Below, piece after piece: positions 1 to 5,904 of a DNA stretch of 11,140 nt (its first letter is position 1; each line of letters starts with the position of its first letter). The stretch comes from Planctomyces sp. Its GTDB lineage: Bacteria; Planctomycetota; Planctomycetia; Planctomycetales; Planctomycetaceae. The position numbers and the translations under genes were made by a program. The stretch covers positions 1 to 11,140 of the forward strand of contig SYLK01000358.1 of NCBI GenBank assembly GCA_005809115.1. The letters are read 5' to 3'. The notes under the pieces are model-generated. The model was not told the origin of the DNA. It did no database searches and saw nothing but the letters and a program-made list of their open reading frames with translations.

Positions 1-1139
1 CCGGTGCCGCCCTGCTGCCACAGGACGGAACTCAATTCACTGCCAGTCATTCCTGCTGGCGGTCGGGTGAACAGCGCCTGGAACTCGGTCCGATTGAGGA
101 CTTCAGTTCATCCTCCGACACCACAGACTCGACTGACGAATTCGGGCTCGGAATCTTTGACGAGACCGCTGATGGGCAGGCGGCCGGAGCAGTGCCGTTG
201 GTTTCTGTGCCGACCACAGATACAGACGATGGGGCGGAACCTGCAGCAGAAACGGGTGCCGCTGAAGCTGGTGCCGCTGAAGCCGGAGCAGCCGAGACCG
301 GCGTATCGGGAGCACAGGGACTGTTGGGGAAGTTGATTACAGAGGCTCGTTCGACGGGCAGTGCCGCATCGGCGCGGCGTCCGGACAGACCGGCCGGTCA
401 TGCCGAGTCACGGCGGAGGAGCCCCGAGATCCCGGCGGATATTCTGACAGGTTACGAGCCCCGCCTGGCGATCCCCACGGATCAGCTGTCGTTGCTGTTT
501 GCTTTTCGCAGCATCAATCCGGTGTATGCGGTCTTCCTTGCTGAGCACATGCATCGCGCCAGTCACGAAGAGCGGCTGCAGCTGCTGGAGGCCGTGCTGG
601 ACATGCCTCGCTCGGTGGCGGGGGGCGTCAGAGTTCCCTTTCCTGACCAGATGCCGCCCGGTCCGCTGGCCACCGAGTACCTGAACCCGCGGCTGTTGTC
701 GAGTGGTCTGGCATCTCAGGAAGAACTTGTCGGGTTTCGGGATGAAGAGACGGGCCGCCGCATTCCTCCGCTGACGGTCGCAGAAAAGATGCGGCTGGTG
801 TTTCGCGGAGAGTACCCGGGGGTGGAAGATGTGGGCAGTACGAGCGTCTGGTGCGTGGGTGACCTGCTGAACTTTGGTGGCAGCTTCGATCGGTTTGTGC
901 GTGCCCGGGAACTGACTCGGCAGGAAGGCGTCATTTTTCGGCATTGTCTGCGAATGATTCTGCTGTGCGGAGAATTTTCACAGATCGAGCCACCGCAACT
1001 TGATCCTCTGGAGTGGCGTCGTGACCTGGCCGAACTGGCCGCAATCCTGACCGAGTCCTGTCGTCAGGTGGATCCGGACAGTACGGACGAGATTCTGCAG
1101 GCGCTGCAGAACCAGTCGCCCGACCCGAATCTGCTGTGA
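1..1139 (+). CDS. C-terminal part of a probable DEAD/DEAH (Ski2-like) helicase, 5' end cut by the window
   Basis: The frame is open from base 3 to the TGA at 1137-1139, giving 378 visible residues, and no start is needed inside the window. A GTG at 192 is in frame but lies in a low-complexity linker, so it is unlikely to be the real start. Visible residues 1-60 are polar and acidic. Residues 85-99 are three GAAEA-type pentapeptides, followed by a basic stretch. A well-ordered domain runs from about residue 145 to 370, with blocks such as DQLSLLFAFRSINPVY (160-175), PPGPLATEYL and a helical EGVIFRHCLRMILLCGEF (308-325) ending in QVDPDSTDEIL. The last part resembles the helical C-terminal regions (DSHCT-like) of Ski2-type RNA helicases, and I recall similar tails on planctomycete DEAD/DEAH helicases. 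The motor motifs would be upstream and cannot be checked here. The coding assignment is firm; the helicase assignment is moderate and rests on family memory. Confidence 0.6.
   Translation, partial: GAALLPQDGTQFTASHSCWRSGEQRLELGPIEDFSSSSDTTDSTDEFGLGIFDETADGQAAGAVPLVSVPTTDTDDGAEPAAETGAAEAGAAEAGAAETGVSGAQGLLGKLITEARSTGSAASARRPDRPAGHAESRRRSPEIPADILTGYEPRLAIPTDQLSLLFAFRSINPVYAVFLAEHMHRASHEERLQLLEAVLDMPRSVAGGVRVPFPDQMPPGPLATEYLNPRLLSSGLASQEELVGFRDEETGRRIPPLTVAEKMRLVFRGEYPGVEDVGSTSVWCVGDLLNFGGSFDRFVRARELTRQEGVIFRHCLRMILLCGEFSQIEPPQLDPLEWRRDLAELAAILTESCRQVDPDSTDEILQALQNQSPDPNLL
255..299 (+). repeat. Three 15-bp tandem units encoding GAAEA-type pentapeptides
   Basis: Units at 255-269, 270-284 and 285-299 encode GAAEA, GAAEA and GAAET in frame. 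The first two differ by one base; the third has diverged at several third positions. The array lies in the low-complexity linker of the partial helicase-like gene, so it is probably a flexible spacer that expanded by slippage. Confidence 0.75.
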
Positions 1140-1191
1140 GTGGCGCGGGATTGCACCTGCGGAATCCGGTCAGCGTGGCGACCTGATGCGG

Positions 1192-1216
1192 AGCCAGGAG
1201 TTCTCGTCTCCTGGCT
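1192..1216 (+). terminator. Hairpin after the helicase-like gene, possible terminator without a T tract
   Basis: A perfect 9-bp inverted repeat, AGCCAGGAG (1192-1200) and CTCCTGGCT (1208-1216), encloses a 7-nt loop. It lies 52 bases past the stop codon at 1139 and 36 bases before the next start. No run of T follows, so it is not a classic intrinsic terminator. It could protect a 3' end or be incidental. Confidence 0.35.
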
Positions 1217-1243
1217 GGAAAGTGCCACTTCGTGGTCTGAAGT

Positions 1244-1248
1244 GGAGG
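1244..1248 (+). promoter_or_regulatory. Ribosome binding site of the methyltransferase gene
   Basis: GGAGG lies four bases before the ATG at 1253. Its first two bases are also the end of a 7-bp inverted repeat, CCACTTC (1225-1231) with GAAGTGG (1239-1245). Folding of that repeat would partly hide the site. Confidence 0.6.
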
Positions 1249-1252
1249 AACG

Positions 1253-1933
1253 ATGAACCTGGCAACGGTGAGACGCACAGTGGCCCTGTCCGGCCGTGAC
1301 ATTCGGCTGGATCTGCCCGCCGATCCGGAGTTGATTCTCCGGCAGGCACTCGTCGTGGAGCAGAGCGGCAATTCGCCGTATGACCCGTACTGGAGTCTGT
1401 TGTGGGATGCTGCTCCGAAGACTGCCGATTTGATCTGGCGGCACGCGTGGCCGACCGGTCTGGCGGCACTGGAGCTGGGCTGCGGGGTTGGTCTGGCGGG
1501 GATTGCCGCGGCCCTGGCGGGACTTCAGGTCACATTCAGTGACCGGGTTCCGGAGGCGGTTGACCTGGCCATTGACAATGCGCGGGCCAATGGTGTATCG
1601 CATGTCAGCGGACTGGTTCTGGACTGGAATGCCCCGACGTCGCAGCAGTTTGACGTACTGCTTGCCAGCGATGTGCTGTATGATCGATCCGGGCACGCGC
1701 CGCTGCTCCACGTGCTGCGATCAATGCTGGCTGACGACGGTGTCGTGTGGATCGGGGATGTCGGGAGGGCGACCGCACCCGATTTTATTGATCTGGCCGC
1801 TGAACAGGGCTGGCTGATCGAACTCCGCGACTCTGAGGGGCACCTGATCCCCCGATTTCTGCCGCTCAGCTTCCAGCTGATCAAGCTCCGTCGCGGTGCT
1901 GCGGAGCCGGGGCAGCCCCTTGCAGTCGGATGA
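1253..1933 (+). CDS. Class I SAM-dependent methyltransferase, METTL21/Methyltransf_16-like
   Basis: The protein has 226 residues with a seven-strand Rossmann methyltransferase layout. Motif I, ALELGCGVGLAGIAAA, is at 72-87; it binds S-adenosylmethionine. The acidic end of strand 2 is in FSDRVPEA (D97). The strand 4 region reads DWNAP (124-128) and then FDVLLASDVLYD (133-144), which resembles the DVxY-type post-motif of the METTL21/Nnt1/FAM86 protein-methyltransferase group. C-terminal FLPLSFQLIKL (202-212) fits the final strands. Members of this group usually methylate lysines or other side chains in proteins, but the substrate here cannot be told. The start is supported by GGAGG at 1244-1248, four bases before ATG. 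The stop TGA (1931-1933) overlaps an ATG (1930-1932) next to the following gene, suggesting translational coupling. Fold assignment is firm, subfamily moderate, substrate unknown. Confidence 0.88.
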   Translation: MNLATVRRTVALSGRDIRLDLPADPELILRQALVVEQSGNSPYDPYWSLLWDAAPKTADLIWRHAWPTGLAALELGCGVGLAGIAAALAGLQVTFSDRVPEAVDLAIDNARANGVSHVSGLVLDWNAPTSQQFDVLLASDVLYDRSGHAPLLHVLRSMLADDGVVWIGDVGRATAPDFIDLAAEQGWLIELRDSEGHLIPRFLPLSFQLIKLRRGAAEPGQPLAVG

Positions 1934-2017
1934 ACGCTCCCTGATGGCGTTGAGGCAGGAATCGAATCTGACGATGCGCGACAACAGATCGATGTCGCTC
2001 CGCAGTCGATCGAGACC
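1930..2017 (+). other. Displaced N-terminal coding of the DUF2063 gene (apparent frameshift next to an ATGA overlap)
   Basis: In the frame of the next gene, codons from 1940 read PDGVEAGIESDDARQQIDV and run on without a stop into the GTG at 2018. This matches what I recall of the N-terminal region of planctomycete DUF2063 proteins (HP-x-GV followed by S-x-x-AR). No ATG, GTG or TTG exists in that frame between the TGA at 1931 and 2018. The ATG at 1930-1932 overlaps the methyltransferase TGA in the classic ATGA manner, but its own frame reads M-N-A-P-stop. Removing one C from the CCC at 1939-1941 joins the two into M-N-A-P-D-G-V. A deletion of the first helix is also possible, since LQS can be read at 1920-1928 in the third frame. 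The upstream coding is clear; its cause is unresolved. Confidence 0.6.
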
Positions 2018-2779
2018 GTGATTCGTCGTTCAAGGAATCTGACCAGCACAGAACGCCTGAATGTCTACGCCAACGCGTACTACGCACGGTTGCTGGAATG
2101 CCTGCGGGAAGAATTCCCGGCCACACTCCGCGCACTCGGATCAGACGCGTTCGACGCGTTCGCCGTCGACTATCTCCAGCATCATCCGTCCGGCAGTTAT
2201 ACGCTGGCGGATCCTGGCGGGAAGTTTCCGCAGTATCTGGCCGACTCCCGTCCTGCAGACATCACCGCGTCGGAACTGGAAGTCAGCTGGCCGGAATTTC
2301 TCATCGATCTCGCCACAACTGAGCGAGTGTACAGCGAGGTTTTCGACGGTCCGGGTATGGAGCGAGGTCGAATGTTGCAGTCAAGCGATCTCACATCGGT
2401 GACCTCCGAAGAGATGGCCGAGGCGGTTCTTGAGCCGGCTCCTTGTCTGCGGCTGCTGGCGCTGCGATATACTGTACACGAGTACATATCTGGAGTCCAA
2501 CAGGGTCAGGAGCCGGAATTTCCGACGGCGGAGCCAACGTGGCTGGTCGTTTCCCGTCGTGATTACGTGGTGCGTCGCTGTGCGGTTTCGGAGGCCGAAT
2601 ATGTTCTGTTGTCAGCGATTGTGAGTGGCAGCACGCTGGGTGCCGCGATTGCTGCGGTAAGTGCCACGACGGCGATGGATTCCGACCAGCTGGCAGCTTC
2701 TTTGCGGGACTGGTTTTGTCGCTGGGCTGCGGCGGCGTGGTTTTCAGGGATTCGAATTCGCCGGCAGGAACCCGCATAA
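2018..2779 (+). CDS. DUF2063 (HvfC/BufC-like) protein, apparently lacking its N-terminal helix
   Basis: From the GTG at 2018 the product has 253 residues. Residues 4-35 (RSRNLTSTERL, YANAYYARLLECLREEFPA) are the hallmark core of DUF2063, the putative DNA-binding domain family that includes HvfC/BufC. GSYTLADPGGKFPQYLA (59-75) and a C-terminal RRDYVVRR segment also match the planctomycete form. Characterised relatives are partner proteins of MNIO (DUF692) enzymes that modify ribosomal peptides; no DUF692 gene is present in this window, so the role is open. The GTG has no good Shine-Dalgarno sequence, and family-like coding continues upstream of it (see 1930-2017). It therefore may not be the true start, and the gene may be damaged or frameshifted. 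The stop TAA is at 2777-2779. The family call is confident; the gene boundary is not. Confidence 0.75.
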   Translation: MIRRSRNLTSTERLNVYANAYYARLLECLREEFPATLRALGSDAFDAFAVDYLQHHPSGSYTLADPGGKFPQYLADSRPADITASELEVSWPEFLIDLATTERVYSEVFDGPGMERGRMLQSSDLTSVTSEEMAEAVLEPAPCLRLLALRYTVHEYISGVQQGQEPEFPTAEPTWLVVSRRDYVVRRCAVSEAEYVLLSAIVSGSTLGAAIAAVSATTAMDSDQLAASLRDWFCRWAAAAWFSGIRIRRQEPA

Positions 2780-2795
2780 ATTGCGGTGGTTCTCT

Positions 2796-2812
2796 GGATT
2801 TCCGGAAAATCC
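2796..2812 (+). terminator. Short hairpin after the DUF2063 gene, weak terminator candidate
   Basis: GGATTT (2796-2801) pairs with AAATCC (2807-2812) around a 5-nt loop, 16 bases past the stop at 2779. The stem is short and no T run follows, so the call is weak. Confidence 0.2.
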
Positions 2813-2848
2813 GCGATCAACATGCGTGACGGGCGAGCCTGGTGATGG

Positions 2849-2873
2849 CACACTGCCCAAGGAGTGCAGTGTG
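2849..2873 (+). promoter_or_regulatory. 8-bp hairpin with AAGGAG in its loop, in the topA leader
   Basis: CACACTGC (2849-2856) and GCAGTGTG (2866-2873) form a perfect 8-bp stem around a 9-nt loop. The loop contains AAGGAG (2859-2864), a full Shine-Dalgarno sequence. The GTG codon of a small leader ORF (2871-2873) is inside the 3' arm of the stem. The structure is seen directly; a regulatory role in topA expression is inference. Confidence 0.45.
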
Positions 2874-2918
2874 AAGAGAGGCAGAATCGGGACACCAACT
2901 GAGATCAGGATAAGCTGA
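2871..2918 (+). CDS. Possible 15-codon leader ORF upstream of topA
   Basis: GTG at 2871 opens a frame reading VKRGRIGTPTEIRIS and stops at TGA 2916-2918. The stop is 11 bases before the topA ATG at 2930. AAGGAG (2859-2864) sits six bases before the GTG, which is an ideal position. By contrast topA itself has no Shine-Dalgarno sequence close to its ATG: the nearest AGGA, at 2907-2910, is 19 bases away. Reinitiation by ribosomes leaving this ORF could therefore drive topA translation. The peptide resembles nothing I know, is basic, and may matter only as a translated leader. It may equally be chance. Confidence 0.3.
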   Translation: MKRGRIGTPTEIRIS

Positions 2919-2929
2919 GTAGACTGTTC

Positions 2930-5662
2930 ATGGCAGCAAGGAAGAAAGCACTGGTGATCGTGGAATCACCGGCAAAAGCAAAGAAGATCGCTGGATTTCT
3001 GGGAAATGATTACATCGTACGGGCCAGCATGGGGCACGTCAGAGACCTGCCGGCGAACGCCGCTGACATCCCTGCGGCCGTGAAGAAGGAGTCGTGGGCG
3101 ACTCTGGGCGTGGATGTCGAGAACGATTTTGATCCGCTCTACATCGTTCCCGCGGACAAAAAGAAGCTTGTGGGCGAGCTGAAGGATTGTCTGAAACAGG
3201 CGGACGAGCTGATTCTGGCGACGGACGAGGACCGGGAGGGGGAGAGTATTGGCTGGCATCTGACGCAGCTGCTGAAGCCCACGGTGCCGGTCAGCCGCAT
3301 GGTCTTTTCGGAGATCACGCGCCCGGCGATTCTGGAAGCGATCCGCAATACTCGCAGTATTGACGAAAATCTGGTCCAGGCCCAGGAGACTCGGCGGGTT
3401 GTGGACCGCCTCTTTGGGTACACGCTCAGTCCGCTGCTCTGGCGCAAGATCAAACCTCGGTTGTCTGCCGGCCGCGTGCAGAGTGTGGCTGTGCGGCTGC
3501 TGGTGGAGCGTGAAATTCAGCGGATGAAGTTTCGCAGTGGTTCATTCTGGGACCTGAAGGCCGCGCTGCAGGCCGTTTCCGGCGCGACTTTCGAGGCGAA
3601 CCTGCAGACGGTTGACGGTCGGCGCGTGGCGACCGGGCGAGACTTTGACGAACACACCGGGCGGCTGAAGGACGGCGCCGATGTACTGCTCCTGAGTGAG
3701 ACGGACGCGAAACAGCTGCAGCAGCGACTCGAGAGCGCCGGGTGGACTGTGGCACGGGTCGAGCAGAAATCTCAGTCCCGGAAACCATCACCGCCATTTA
3801 CGACCAGCACGCTGCAGCAGGAAGCCAATCGCAAGCTCAGCATGACGGCTCGTCAGACGATGCAGGTGGCGCAGCGCCTGTATGAGGACGGGCACATCAC
3901 GTATATGCGAACCGACAGCGTCAATCTCAGTAAAGAGGCCATTGACGCGGCCCGCGGCCGTGTGCAGGAATTGTACGGTCCGGATTTTCTGAGCCCGACT
4001 CCGCGACAATTTACCACGAAATCCCGCGGAGCGCAGGAGGCTCACGAAGCCATTCGTCCGGCCGGCACAGAAATGCGGACGGCCGAGGAACTTGGTCTGA
4101 GTGGTCCCGAATTCCGCCTGTATCAGATGATCTGGAAACGCACGATTGCCACGCAGATGGCGGAAGCCCTGCTGCGGTTTGACACGGTGACGATTCAGGT
4201 CGGGAACGCCGAATTCCGGGCCACGGGACGGACGGTCGAGTTTGCCGGATTCTTTCGGGCCTACGTGGAAGGATCTGATGATCCTGAAGCAGCGCTGGAA
4301 GACCAGGATTCCTCGTTGCCGAAACTGTCTGAAAAGGACGCGGTTCGCTGTCAGGAGCTGGCTGCCCTGGCGCATGAAACGAAGCCACCGGCTCGCTTCA
4401 CGGAAGCAACTCTGGTGGGGAAGCTGGAATCTGAGGGCATTGGCCGTCCCAGCACATACGCCAGTATTATCAGTACCATTCAGGATCGCGGCTATGTCCG
4501 CCGGAATGGTTCGCAGCTGGTGCCGACGTTCACAGCCATGGCCGTCACACGGCTGCTGGAAGACCATTTTCCGAATCTTGTCGACCTGGGTTTCACCGCC
4601 GGGATGGAACAGACGCTGGACGACATCGCCACCGGCACAGCCGACCGGCTGCCGTATCTGCGGGAATTCTACAGCGGCGCCAACGGACTGGATGATCAGG
4701 TCCGTCGGAAAGAGGGCGATATTGACCCCCGCGTCGCCTGCACTCTCTCGCTCGACGGACTTGACGCCTCGGTCCGAGTCGGGCGTTACGGCCCCTATCT
4801 GGAGAAAGGCCACGGCGACGAGAAGCTGACGGCTTCCATCCCGGATGCGATCGCTCCTGCGGATGTCACCAACGACGTCGCCCAGAAACTGATTGATGAA
4901 AAGCAAACCGGCCCGACCGCCCTTGGGATCCACCCGGAGGACGGTCTGCCGGTCTATCTGAGGAGCGGCCCGTTTGGTCCATATCTCCAGCTGGGTGATA
5001 TCACGGAGGAGGTTCCCAAACCCCGTCGCTGCAGCATCCCGGCCTGCTTTACGCCCACCGAGATTGATCTGGAAACCGCCGTGAAGCTGCTGGCGCTGCC
5101 GCGCCGCCTGGGCAAACATCCGCTCACCGAAAAAGTTGTAAACGCCGGAGTGGGGCGATTTGGACCGTATGTGACGCACGACAAGGTGTTCGCCAGCTTT
5201 GACAAAAAAACGCATCTGTACGAACACGAAGGTCACAGCTGGAATGTCCTGGATATTCCGCTGGACGCCGCCGTGGAAATGCTCCGGAACACAAAGAAAC
5301 GCGCCGCCCCCACCGCACTGCGTGAACTCGGCAGCCATCCACAGGATCAGGCGCCCATCGCCATCTTCGAGGGCAAGTATGGCCCCTACGTGAAGCACGG
5401 CAAGGTCAACGCCACAGTGCCGAAGGACACGGACATCAGCACCGTGACACTCGAACAGGCGGTGGAATGGCTGGCTGCCAGAGCAGGCAGGCCGAGTCGT
5501 GGTGGCAGGACGGCTCGCAAGGCGGCCGCCGGTAAAGCGGCCCCCCGCAAATCGGCGGCGCGAAAAACGCGTGAACCCGACTCCGCCGCACCGCGCAAGA
5601 CAACCGCCGCGAAGCCGAAGAAACCTTCGGCCGGCCGCGCCAGCCGCAAGAAGGCGGAATAA
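2930..5662 (+). CDS. topA: DNA topoisomerase I (type IA)
   Basis: The 910-residue protein relaxes negatively supercoiled DNA by cutting one strand through a 5'-phosphotyrosine. The TOPRIM domain has E12 in LVIVESPAKAKKI and the metal-binding acidic triad D99-D101-E103 in LATDEDREGE. The catalytic tyrosine is Y325 in GHITYMRTDS. SAGRVQSVAVRLLVERE (179-195), the PPFTTSTLQQEAN segment (288-300) and SEGIGRPSTYASII (501-514) complete the core. After about residue 610 there are no Cys4 zinc ribbons. Instead four GPY-type C-terminal repeats occur (RYGPYLEKG near 619, PFGPYLQLG near 681, RFGPYVTHD near 743, KYGPYVKHG near 816), then a Lys/Arg/Ala-rich tail from 851 to 910, probably disordered and DNA-binding. 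ATG 2930 gives the standard N-terminus, but it lacks a close Shine-Dalgarno sequence. The assignment is certain. Confidence 0.98.
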   Translation: MAARKKALVIVESPAKAKKIAGFLGNDYIVRASMGHVRDLPANAADIPAAVKKESWATLGVDVENDFDPLYIVPADKKKLVGELKDCLKQADELILATDEDREGESIGWHLTQLLKPTVPVSRMVFSEITRPAILEAIRNTRSIDENLVQAQETRRVVDRLFGYTLSPLLWRKIKPRLSAGRVQSVAVRLLVEREIQRMKFRSGSFWDLKAALQAVSGATFEANLQTVDGRRVATGRDFDEHTGRLKDGADVLLLSETDAKQLQQRLESAGWTVARVEQKSQSRKPSPPFTTSTLQQEANRKLSMTARQTMQVAQRLYEDGHITYMRTDSVNLSKEAIDAARGRVQELYGPDFLSPTPRQFTTKSRGAQEAHEAIRPAGTEMRTAEELGLSGPEFRLYQMIWKRTIATQMAEALLRFDTVTIQVGNAEFRATGRTVEFAGFFRAYVEGSDDPEAALEDQDSSLPKLSEKDAVRCQELAALAHETKPPARFTEATLVGKLESEGIGRPSTYASIISTIQDRGYVRRNGSQLVPTFTAMAVTRLLEDHFPNLVDLGFTAGMEQTLDDIATGTADRLPYLREFYSGANGLDDQVRRKEGDIDPRVACTLSLDGLDASVRVGRYGPYLEKGHGDEKLTASIPDAIAPADVTNDVAQKLIDEKQTGPTALGIHPEDGLPVYLRSGPFGPYLQLGDITEEVPKPRRCSIPACFTPTEIDLETAVKLLALPRRLGKHPLTEKVVNAGVGRFGPYVTHDKVFASFDKKTHLYEHEGHSWNVLDIPLDAAVEMLRNTKKRAAPTALRELGSHPQDQAPIAIFEGKYGPYVKHGKVNATVPKDTDISTVTLEQAVEWLAARAGRPSRGGRTARKAAAGKAAPRKSAARKTREPDSAAPRKTTAAKPKKPSAGRASRKKAE

Positions 5663-5715
5663 CCCGGACATCCGATTTTTTCGCGAACACCGTTCGGTGG
5701 TCTGAGGGTCCACGT

Positions 5716-5730
5716 GATCGCGTCGCGATC
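5716..5730. promoter_or_regulatory. 15-bp palindrome GATCGCG-T-CGCGATC, possible regulator site
   Basis: A perfect 7-bp dyad around a single central T lies in the 242-bp gap between topA and the M24-like gene. Its compact form fits a binding site for a dimeric protein better than an RNA hairpin, since a one-base loop cannot form. No regulator can be named. Confidence 0.3.
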
Positions 5731-5758
5731 CCGCCCGCACGAATTCTCAGGCCGGCGG

Positions 5759-5800
5759 ACCGGGAACTCACACAATTGCTCCGCCGAAACCCGGTTTTTT
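5759..5800 (+). terminator. Possible intrinsic terminator downstream of topA
   Basis: ACCGGG (5759-5764) can pair with CCCGGT (5790-5795) and the second arm runs into TTTTTT (5795-5800). The 25-nt loop is long, and a competing pairing of CGGCGG (5753-5758) with CCGCCG (5781-5786) exists. It is the only stem followed by a T run in this gap, 97 bases past the topA stop. Confidence 0.3.
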
Positions 5801-5892
5801 CCACGCTGGGAGGCCGCCATCAGGTAGAGTTTCGAATGCGTCTGTGCGTTCCGCGCTGCGGCGGAGTGCGGCGGATTCCGGAAGATTCCGGC

Positions 5893-5896
5893 GGAG
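5893..5896 (+). promoter_or_regulatory. Ribosome binding site that fixes the start of the M24-like gene
   Basis: GGAG at 5893-5896 is eight bases before ATG 5905. It belongs to the second of two GGCGGAGTG copies (5860-5868 and 5890-5898). The frame is open further upstream, but the earlier candidate starts are less well placed and the encoded residues look non-coding. Confidence 0.5.
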
Positions 5897-5904
5897 TGAA
5901 TTTC

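Noticed and set aside
1931..1933. TGA as a selenocysteine codon joining the methyltransferase and DUF2063 frames
   Set aside because: The TGA is at a domain boundary, not at a redox site, and no stable hairpin of SECIS form was seen just downstream. Termination fits better.
5668..5685. T6 run soon after the topA stop as a terminator
   Set aside because: The preceding CGG-ACAT-CCG pairing has only a 3-bp stem, too weak for an intrinsic terminator.
3788..5740. A 650-codon open frame on the minus strand opposite topA
   Set aside because: It is the antisense of a certain topA gene. Its product is low-complexity and Arg/Gly/Phe-rich with no recognisable domain; long antisense frames are common in GC-rich coding DNA.
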